Source of the DNA: JADLHS01 sp964553795
GTDB taxonomy: Bacteria; Verrucomicrobiota; Verrucomicrobiia; Limisphaerales; JADLHS01
Assembly: GCA_964553795.1 (NCBI GenBank)
Contig: CAZKMR010000070.1
Location: 1-23,773 of the forward strand
Length of the DNA: 23,773 nucleotides
Reading direction: 5' to 3'
In this document: piece after piece, positions 14,669 to 20,997 of the stretch
Numbering within the stretch: position 1 is the first letter of the stretch
Layout of the letters: every line of letters starts with the position of its first letter
Translations under genes and position numbers: made by a program
Notes under the pieces: model-generated
Databases searched by the model: none
Seen by the model: the letters and a program-made list of their open reading frames with translations, nothing else
What the model was told of the DNA's origin: nothing

Positions 14669-14690
14669 GGAATAAATCCGCGCGTCCGAC
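14669..14690 (+). promoter_or_regulatory. Candidate ECF-type promoter element before the lipoprotein/thioredoxin operon
   Basis: GGAATAAAT at 14669-14677 and TCCGAC at 14685-14690, matching base for base and in spacing the element at 12129 before the sigma gene, except in the spacer and one base of the second box. It lies 18 bp before the ATG at 14708. The remaining part of the 232-bp spacer holds one short hairpin (TCTGCGA 14530-14536 with TCGCAGA 14550-14556) and nothing else I can name. Confidence 0.6.
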
Positions 14691-14707
14691 CTCTTACCAA
14701 TAAGGCT

Positions 14708-14974
14708 ATGCTCTTTTGCGCGACACAACTTCTCAGAATGGTTCGCAATTTATCGCGGGGCGTTGCCGTCGGCTTGATCGCACTGGCACTGACGAGCGGT
14801 TTCGGCTGCACCGCGATGCGCCCCAGCGAACAGCGATTGCTGGCCAAACCGAACATGACATTCTCGGATACCGCCGCGTTTTCCTACAACTCGCCCCGGT
14901 TGTTTCCGCAGTTGGCAACCGGCTTCGCCGCCAGCGGCGGCACGCAAAACTCCGGTTGCACTTCCTGTCGTTGA
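14708..14974 (+). CDS. DUF4266-like small lipoprotein, 88 aa
   Basis: A hydrophobic signal sequence (about residues 18-33) leads to a cysteine at 34 in LTSGFGCTAMRPSEQ, a weak lipobox. The following RPSEQRLLAKPNMTF resembles the (C..v.P.eR..LAkp.M.f) core of DUF4266 proteins, small lipoproteins that usually end in a Gly-rich CGCN tail and neighbour DUF3570 barrels. Here the tail is diverged: SGGTQNSGCTSCR, retaining two cysteines (C84, C87) as CxxC. AAGG just before the ATG supports the 14708 start; ATG 14738 is an alternative giving a tidier signal peptide. It is followed after 6 bp by the thioredoxin-barrel fusion, so co-translation is likely. It may be an accessory or substrate of the thioredoxin domain. 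Family membership is by eye. Confidence 0.65.
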   Translation: MLFCATQLLRMVRNLSRGVAVGLIALALTSGFGCTAMRPSEQRLLAKPNMTFSDTAAFSYNSPRLFPQLATGFAASGGTQNSGCTSCR

Positions 14975-14980
14975 CCCATC

Positions 14981-16597
14981 ATGCCACTTTCCTTTCGTCA
15001 CCCTGCCCTCCTCGCACTGTTGCTTTGGTGCGAAATCGAACCTGCGTCCGCGCAAACTCCGAACCAAAAAGCGCCTGATTTTCAGCTGCCGCGCTGGGCC
15101 GCCGCGGACAATGTGAAGCTCACCGACTTCGCGGGTGAGATCGTGGTATTGGATTTCTTCGCCTACTGGTGCGGCCCGTGTCGCCAGGCTTCCGCGGAAC
15201 TCGAAGGCGGAATCCAAAAATATTACGCCGCCAAAAAGGGTAATCCGCATGGCGCAACCGTGCGCGTGCTCGCGATCAACATCGAGCGTGACAATCCGAA
15301 GCTGACGGACAAGTTCATCAAAACCGCCGGGCTAGAACTCGTGGCCAATGACTTCGACGGCGCGCTGTTGGACAAACTCGGCGGCGCCGCCACGCCGTTT
15401 ATCGTGGTCATTGATGGCACGCGCGCCACCCGCGACAACGCCGATTTCCGAGTTCTGCTCAAACAGGAAGGATTCAAAGGAACGAAACCCCTGCGCGACG
15501 TGATTGACGCCATTAAACCGCCAGCGCGCCCGCCGCAAGCCGGCACATTTATCGAACCCGCGACCTTGACGCCCGTCGTTCGGCAGGCCGATGTCTCCAG
15601 CGAAGCATTGCTTTCGCCACAGATTGGAATGACCTCCACCGTGCTGAGCTATGGCGAAAAGCGCGGCGCCACCGAATGGAAACTCAATTACACCCACAAC
15701 ACGATGGCATTGGATTACGCGCCCTTCACAGCGTTTGATTTTCTCGGATTCGCCGAACACGTGGATGAGGAATACGACGCCGGAACTGTGTCGGCGCGGC
15801 AGAAACTGAGCGACGAGATCACGTTGCTCGTCAGCGGCAGTGGTTACGACGGATTCACGGACTATCGCTCGGTTTGGCTGGCCAACTACTACCGGCAACA
15901 ATTCAGTTTCGTGCCCGGCTACGAAACGCCCGCGCCATTCGGTTACAACTTCAGCACCGCGGCGCGGTGGGAATACTTGCCCGCAACCGGCTTTGCCGAG
16001 GCGGCTTTCTTTTACGCGTACGACGAGATCGCGCCGGGTTACGAATTTGAGCCCGTACCTGGTATCTTATTGCGCGGACGCAGCCGGCTCGAAACCTACT
16101 CGCCGACTTTGAAGTTTGAAAATGTCGCGCATCGTCGCGTCCGGTTGCAGAACGAGTTGCAAGTGGCGTTCACTTCCGGACGCGAGGCGCGCTACTCGTT
16201 TCGCAATGCAATCAATGTTGCGCTGGGCGAACACTGGGTGCTACGCACGTTGGGCGGCTACACTTATGAGAACCCCACGCTGCGGGCGTGGTTTGTCGGC
16301 GCGACGCTGGAGTTTGAATTGACTCCGAACTGGCTGTTGAGCGCTTCTGGCTTGTACTACCACGATACCGGCGAAATCGAAAATTCCGCCTTCATTTCCA
16401 CGGCTGCGCCCGGCCTGGAAACCGTGCAAGCCGGCGTCGGTTTGCGTTATGCCGGAGACCACGCGTCTTTCAGTCTGACGCTTGCCCCGCTCTGGGCGGA
16501 CTATGAACCGGTGACCGTCGGCACGCGCCCGTTCACCAATTTGTACCGTGACCGCGATTGGATTTCCGTCCAGGCGGCACTCACCGTGGTCTTTTAG
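14981..16597 (+). CDS. Thioredoxin domain fused to an outer-membrane beta-barrel (DUF3570-like)
   Basis: 538 residues. A signal peptide (1-24, ending ASAQ) is followed by a TlpA-type thioredoxin domain (about 27-180): KAPDFQLPRW, VVLDFFAYWCGPCRQAS with CGPC at 64-67, VRVLAINIERDN, and cis-Pro in GGAATPFIVVIDG. A Pro-rich hinge (181-200) leads to a region of aromatic amphipathic strands (about 205-538) such as ATEWKLNYTHNTMALDYAPF, WVLRTLGGYTYENP and DWISVQAALTVVF, ending in Phe as outer-membrane barrels do. The preceding DUF4266-like gene suggests that the barrel is a DUF3570 relative. A thioredoxin tethered to the periplasmic face of a barrel could reduce or oxidise cargo at the outer membrane. 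The domain fusion is directly seen as one uninterrupted frame; transport function is inference. Confidence 0.8.
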   Translation: MPLSFRHPALLALLLWCEIEPASAQTPNQKAPDFQLPRWAAADNVKLTDFAGEIVVLDFFAYWCGPCRQASAELEGGIQKYYAAKKGNPHGATVRVLAINIERDNPKLTDKFIKTAGLELVANDFDGALLDKLGGAATPFIVVIDGTRATRDNADFRVLLKQEGFKGTKPLRDVIDAIKPPARPPQAGTFIEPATLTPVVRQADVSSEALLSPQIGMTSTVLSYGEKRGATEWKLNYTHNTMALDYAPFTAFDFLGFAEHVDEEYDAGTVSARQKLSDEITLLVSGSGYDGFTDYRSVWLANYYRQQFSFVPGYETPAPFGYNFSTAARWEYLPATGFAEAAFFYAYDEIAPGYEFEPVPGILLRGRSRLETYSPTLKFENVAHRRVRLQNELQVAFTSGREARYSFRNAINVALGEHWVLRTLGGYTYENPTLRAWFVGATLEFELTPNWLLSASGLYYHDTGEIENSAFISTAAPGLETVQAGVGLRYAGDHASFSLTLAPLWADYEPVTVGTRPFTNLYRDRDWISVQAALTVVF

Positions 16598-16622
16598 TTT
16601 CAAATTCAACAGGAAACCGGTC

Positions 16623-17471
16623 ATGAAATTCTCCTCCAAAAACTGGTTCTACCGGCTGGCGCTACCGTTGGCCCTCGTCAGCGCCGCACCCCAATCCGAC
16701 GCCGCGTTGTATCAACCTGGTGACACCGTGACAAATCTCACCTTTGTCGCGCGGCGCGCTTTCACTCAACCGGACGGGAGTGTCGTTCCGGCGGGCGCGC
16801 CAGTGCGCATTCACGACCTCGCCGGACGCATACTTTTCATCGAGTGGTTCGCCGTGTGGTGTCCCTTTTGTCAGGCCGCCGTGCCGCAAGTGGAATCCGG
16901 CATCGAAGATTGGTATGAATCGCGCGGCGGAAATCCCCATGGCGTGCCGGTGCTCTACCTGTTCGTCAATCAGGAATCCGCCTCGTTCTACCAAACGCAA
17001 ACGGACAACTACATCAACGCCAACCTCGCTAGCACCACGCCCGTGTTCAACGACTACGGCATTCCCGGCAGCAATCCGGTGCGCACGGCGTTTCAGAATT
17101 CGGGCCAGCCGATTTTTGTCGTCGTCAACGGCGTCACGAATTCGCCGACGCACGCCCCGTGGCAAGTCTTGGTGAATCATCTCGGCTATGGCGAAACTGA
17201 TTTCAATCAAGAACTGGCCAATTTCCGCGCCCAGATTGATTCAGTGCAGCCCGGTCTTACCGCCCCGGTGTTGAGCGACCCGCAACGGATTGGCGCCGAT
17301 TTTCAATTCCACTTTCCAACGCAGCCCGGCGTTTCGTATCGCGTGCTGGGTTCAACGAACCTGACCGATTGGACAACGCTGCAAACTCTTAACGCCACGA
17401 ACAGCACCGCCCTGTTCCGTCACACCAACGCCCCCGCCTCCGGCAACTTCTATCGAGTGGTGACACCGTAA
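16623..17471 (+). CDS. Secreted TlpA-like thioredoxin-fold protein with verrucomicrobial C-terminal domain
   Basis: 282 residues from an ATG preceded by AGGAAA at good spacing; the longer open frame upstream overlaps the barrel gene and is rejected. A signal peptide (about 1-28) is followed by a thioredoxin-like domain: LAGRILFIEWFAVWCPFCQAAVPQVESG with CPFC at 80-83, then RGGNPHGVPVLYLFVNQ and QPIFVVVNG. Its GNPHG stretch also occurs at the same place in the neighbouring fusion protein, so the two thioredoxin domains are probably paralogues. The last 65 residues (FQFHFPTQPGVSYRVLGSTNLTDW ... NFYRVVTP) match the tail domain frequent in secreted verrucomicrobial proteins. It is the last gene of the operon begun by the lipoprotein. 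Likely role: extracytoplasmic thiol-disulfide exchange. Confidence 0.8.
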   Translation: MKFSSKNWFYRLALPLALVSAAPQSDAALYQPGDTVTNLTFVARRAFTQPDGSVVPAGAPVRIHDLAGRILFIEWFAVWCPFCQAAVPQVESGIEDWYESRGGNPHGVPVLYLFVNQESASFYQTQTDNYINANLASTTPVFNDYGIPGSNPVRTAFQNSGQPIFVVVNGVTNSPTHAPWQVLVNHLGYGETDFNQELANFRAQIDSVQPGLTAPVLSDPQRIGADFQFHFPTQPGVSYRVLGSTNLTDWTTLQTLNATNSTALFRHTNAPASGNFYRVVTP

Positions 17472-17552
17472 CATTTCGGCAAATTGCTCTGTTCCCAGGG
17501 CTGCACGGATATGTGATTGCGTCAGTTGGAGCGAAGGGCGACCCTGTCGCGC

Positions 17553-19091
17553 GTGAACCGTCTCGCTGCTCTCCTCGCGCTGGTTTGTTTGCTTGGCCTT
17601 GGCTTCAAGACTGACTCCGCCGCAGCCGCATCGCAGCGCCCGAACATTCTGTTCCTCATGTCGGACGATCATGCGGCCCATGCGATCAGCGCGTACGGCA
17701 GCAAAATCAATCAAACGCCGAACCTGGATCGTCTCGCGAAGGAAGGATTGCGCTTCAATAATTGTTTCGCAGTGAATTCGATTTGCGCGCCGAGTCGCGC
17801 TTCGATTCTCACCGGCAAATACAGTCACATCAACGGCGTCACGGTGTTCAATGAATTCGACGGCAGTCAATGGACCGTTGCCAAAGCGCTGCAACATGCC
17901 GGTTACCACACCGCCATGATCGGCAAATGGCATCTCAAGAGCGATCCCACCGGATTTGATTATTGGAACGTTCTGCCCGGGCAAGGGCTGTATCACAACC
18001 CCGCGTTCATCGAGATGGGCACGCGCAAAAAGATTTCCGGTTACGCCACGGACATCATCACGGACCTGACCATCGAACATCTCAAGAATCGTCCGAAGGA
18101 CAAACCGTTCTTCCTGATGAGTCATCACAAAGCCCCGCATCGCCCGTGGGAACCGTCCGCCAAATATGCCAAATTTTACGATGATGTCACGATTCCGGAG
18201 CCGGAGTCATTTACGGATGATTACACCACGCGCTCTGATGCCGCGCGCGAGGCGACCATGCGGATTGATCGCGACCTGACGCGCAATGATCTGAAACTCA
18301 CGCCCCCGCCGGGACTCACCGGGCCGGCATTGCAAAAGTGGAAAAGCGGCACGGACACCGAACTCGAAATCGTCGAGAACGGCAAAACCAACCAGCTCTC
18401 TGGCCTCGCGTTGAAGAGGTGGAAATACCAGCGTTACATCAAAGATTACCTGCGCTGCATCGCCTCGGTGGACGAGAACGTCGGTCGCCTGCTTGATTAC
18501 CTGGATGAATCCGGTCTCGCCACGAACACCATCGTCATCTACACGTCGGACCAGGGATTTTTTCTGGGCGACCACAATTGGTACGACAAGCGATTCATGT
18601 ATGAAGAATCCATTCGCATGCCGTTCCTCGTACGCTATCCGCCCGCCATCAAACCCGGCAGCGTGAGCGACGCGATGATTCTCAACGTGGACTTCGCACC
18701 CACGTTTCTAGAATTCGCCGGAGAGCATATCCCGAAAGAAATCCAAGGTCGCAGTCTGAAACAATTATTCAGCGGCACGACTCCATCGGACTGGCGCAAG
18801 AGTTGGTATTATCGCTACTACCACTATCCGGCGGATCATCGCGTGCAACCGCACTACGGCCTGCGTACCGAGCGCTACAAACTGATTCACTTCGACCGCA
18901 TCAACCAATGGGAGCTCTTCGACCTGCGAACCGACCCGCGCGAACTGAAGAATCTGATCGCCGATCCGAAGCACGCCCAAACCGTGGCTAAGCTAAAAAC
19001 GGAACTCACCCATTTGCAGAAAGAAGTGGATGACCGCGATCAGTTCGTCGAGCGGCAGTTGAGTAAAGACGACGGAAATGTGCAGAATTGA
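17553..19091 (+). CDS. Secreted S1-family sulfatase
   Basis: 512 residues from a GTG start giving a compact signal peptide (VNRLAALLALVCLLGLGF ... AAAA); TTG at 17517 is the other candidate. Metal-binding D38 and D39 lie in NILFLMSDDHAAHAISAYG; the catalytic cysteine to be converted to formylglycine is C78 in ICAPSRASILTGKY (C-x-P-S-R). GKWHLK, SHHKAPHRPWEP, IVIYTSDQGFFLGDHNWYDKR and the C-terminal LRTERYKLIHF ... WELFDLRTDP complete the family pattern. It hydrolyses sulfate esters, probably on algal or host polysaccharides; the substrate cannot be deduced. No dedicated maturase or glycoside hydrolase is nearby. It has its own upstream spacer (80 bp) and is probably not part of the redox operon. 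The transposable element begins within about 130 bp of its stop. Confidence 0.92.
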   Translation: MNRLAALLALVCLLGLGFKTDSAAAASQRPNILFLMSDDHAAHAISAYGSKINQTPNLDRLAKEGLRFNNCFAVNSICAPSRASILTGKYSHINGVTVFNEFDGSQWTVAKALQHAGYHTAMIGKWHLKSDPTGFDYWNVLPGQGLYHNPAFIEMGTRKKISGYATDIITDLTIEHLKNRPKDKPFFLMSHHKAPHRPWEPSAKYAKFYDDVTIPEPESFTDDYTTRSDAAREATMRIDRDLTRNDLKLTPPPGLTGPALQKWKSGTDTELEIVENGKTNQLSGLALKRWKYQRYIKDYLRCIASVDENVGRLLDYLDESGLATNTIVIYTSDQGFFLGDHNWYDKRFMYEESIRMPFLVRYPPAIKPGSVSDAMILNVDFAPTFLEFAGEHIPKEIQGRSLKQLFSGTTPSDWRKSWYYRYYHYPADHRVQPHYGLRTERYKLIHFDRINQWELFDLRTDPRELKNLIADPKHAQTVAKLKTELTHLQKEVDDRDQFVERQLSKDDGNVQN

Positions 19092-19156
19092 GTCTCAGTT
19101 TCCAAAATGCAGTTTGCAGGGACTCTGCGTGCCCATAAAGCGGGCCTAAAACTCAA

Positions 19157-19180
19157 CCTTCCCTTTTCAGATCGGGAAGG
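19157..19180. terminator. Hairpin between convergent sulfatase and transposon ATPase genes
   Basis: CCTTCCC (19157-19163) pairs with GGGAAGG (19174-19180) across a 10-nt loop. T-rich sequence follows in both directions (CGCTTTG on plus; TTGAGTTTTAG on minus), so it may act weakly both ways. It could alternatively belong to the element end. Confidence 0.5.
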
Positions 19181-19224
19181 CGCTTTGTCGGTGCCGCGTG
19201 CGGAGAGCGCGCGGCGAAATTGGT

Positions 19225-20997
19225 CTAGCCTGTCAGCACTGGAACACCAGCCGGACGGGTCTCGCGACGCCCGGTTGCAAGTCCATTGAAAGGCTCTTGC
19301 AAGCCGCCTGAAGTTCGCGTTAAAGCGTCGCCTGGCATTGGCTCAGCAGTTGGGATTTCAGCCGGCACCGGCACCCTCGCCCGCTTCCGAGATGCGGCGG
19401 GCTTGTTCGTAAAGACGCGTTGCAGCGCGGCGTCCGATGGCGCGCGCCATTCCTTAACAGCGGCCTGCAAATCACGCGCGGTGATCTGGTTGCGCCCGGC
19501 GCGCTTCGCAATCAATTGCGCATCTTCAATCGCATCAGTGATCGTCTGGAAATACCCGCGCGTTGAGAGCGCGTAGCCGACCAGAAATTCCGCTGCGGCA
19601 CGCCCGAGGCCGAGGCGATTGAGCTTCGCGCCTGCGACCGCAAGCAAGTCTTCCTGCATCCGCTCCAAGGCCGCTGCGTGCCAAGGTTTCTGTTCTTCGC
19701 CTGGCTGAGGCATATCCGGCAACGGAAAAACCTTCCGGATACGTCTCCGCGATTGCTCCGAACTCCATGCCGTCTGTGTCTCGACAACTTCGCGACGGCG
19801 CGAGAATTCTTTGGTCGCAGAAATCAGGAACGGCACGCCTTCGTTGTAACAAGCGGTGTTGAGCCAGTTCACGAACTTTGGATGCGTGGAGATGCGTTGG
19901 CCTTGCGGCCATAGCAGGTGTCCTTCGTCCACGATGAGCAAAAGCTTGGTGCGTTGTAGGAAGTCTTCAACGCGCGCCTGAATTTTCCCCGCCGATAATC
20001 CCGTTCCGTTGGCGACGCCACAGACCTTGGCGAGCTTCTTAAAGAAAACGGTGTTATCCATCATCGCGGTGAGCGTGAGATAACGCACCTGGCCGGGATG
20101 CATGGCTGCCCAGGCTTTCAGGGCCGTGGTTTTGCCGAAGCCGGAATGGCCTTCCACCAAAGCGGAGCGCCCCGTTTCGAGAACATAATCAGCCGCCTCA
20201 AAAACGATCTGGCTGATCGAGGTCTCGACATACTCCGTGCTCGCTAGTTCAACCTGGTGGCCGACATATTCCTTCAACGCGCCAAACGCATCGGCAAACC
20301 AAGGAAGCTCTGCCCGGCGAAATTCCCTAGACTTGCTTACGGTTGTAGCCAAATCGGGCCGCTCTTGAGCCAAGCTGGGATCATTGTCGAGTTGGGCGCG
20401 CGCTTCCTCCAGAACCATCCTTACTCTGCTCTGATAACCGCACCCCGTTTCATTGCTCGCGGCAACTTCCATCTTGGGATCGCAACAAAACTCCTCAATG
20501 AAACCAGCGAGATGCTCGCTTGCCCTTCGGTGGCATTCGTCCACGAACCAAGCCGCATCCTTCAGATAATACGGGCGATCCTGTTTCCCGTTCGCTTCGG
20601 CCAAAATGTCTTCGGTGCAATCGCCGACGGAATCAGCAACGGCGAAGTCCATAGAGCGCGCATACGCAAGCTCCGGAAACATCTCTCTGTAAATCGCCCT
20701 ACAGTCATCGGGCTTCAGCTTCTTTCCGGGGGCACATCTGACACGGTGCATAGTGGGAGTGCCAACGCGTTCCGGGAACATTTCGAGCAACTCGCGCGCG
20801 ATGCGCTGAATACCACCATCGCGCAGTGAATAGTGTTGCAGTGCGTAAAGCAGTTCGCGTTTCTCGGCGCTGTCTTGCAGCGATGCCTTGAACGCCACAG
20901 CGGTGCCGTTGAGACCGCGCAAGACATCGTATTCCGAAGCCGACGCCCAGCCGTTCTGCCGTCTGCGTTCACCAGTTTTGACTCGCCGTGTGTTCAT
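19225..20997 (-). CDS. MuB/TnsC-like AAA ATPase of the transposon
   Basis: 590 residues. The AAA core occupies about 265-420: Walker A VEGHSGFGKTTALKAW (GHSGFGKT at 283-290), Walker B KLLLIVDEGHLLW (351-363) and sensor-1 FLISATKEF (390-398). A helical region and a Pro/Arg-rich tail follow. MuB-type ATPases bind target DNA, confer immunity and stimulate the transposase. MuB is about 310 residues and TnsC about 550; here a roughly 250-residue N-terminal extension precedes the ATPase core, with several cysteines and no recognised domain. The start ATG overlaps the transposase stop as ATGA, so translation is coupled. The ATPase assignment is firm from motifs; the transposition role comes from the neighbour. 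Confidence 0.85.
   Translation of the reverse strand: MNTRRVKTGERRRQNGWASASEYDVLRGLNGTAVAFKASLQDSAEKRELLYALQHYSLRDGGIQRIARELLEMFPERVGTPTMHRVRCAPGKKLKPDDCRAIYREMFPELAYARSMDFAVADSVGDCTEDILAEANGKQDRPYYLKDAAWFVDECHRRASEHLAGFIEEFCCDPKMEVAASNETGCGYQSRVRMVLEEARAQLDNDPSLAQERPDLATTVSKSREFRRAELPWFADAFGALKEYVGHQVELASTEYVETSISQIVFEAADYVLETGRSALVEGHSGFGKTTALKAWAAMHPGQVRYLTLTAMMDNTVFFKKLAKVCGVANGTGLSAGKIQARVEDFLQRTKLLLIVDEGHLLWPQGQRISTHPKFVNWLNTACYNEGVPFLISATKEFSRRREVVETQTAWSSEQSRRRIRKVFPLPDMPQPGEEQKPWHAAALERMQEDLLAVAGAKLNRLGLGRAAAEFLVGYALSTRGYFQTITDAIEDAQLIAKRAGRNQITARDLQAAVKEWRAPSDAALQRVFTNKPAASRKRARVPVPAEIPTAEPMPGDALTRTSGGLQEPFNGLATGRRETRPAGVPVLTG

Noticed and set aside
16548..16622. Longer start for the thioredoxin-like protein
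   Set aside because: It would overlap the barrel gene and bury the signal peptide; the ATG at 16623 has a good AGGAAA site.
17553..19091. Sulfatase as a member of the redox operon
   Set aside because: An 80-bp spacer separates it, it lacks CxxC features, and sulfatase genes are common and scattered in this group.
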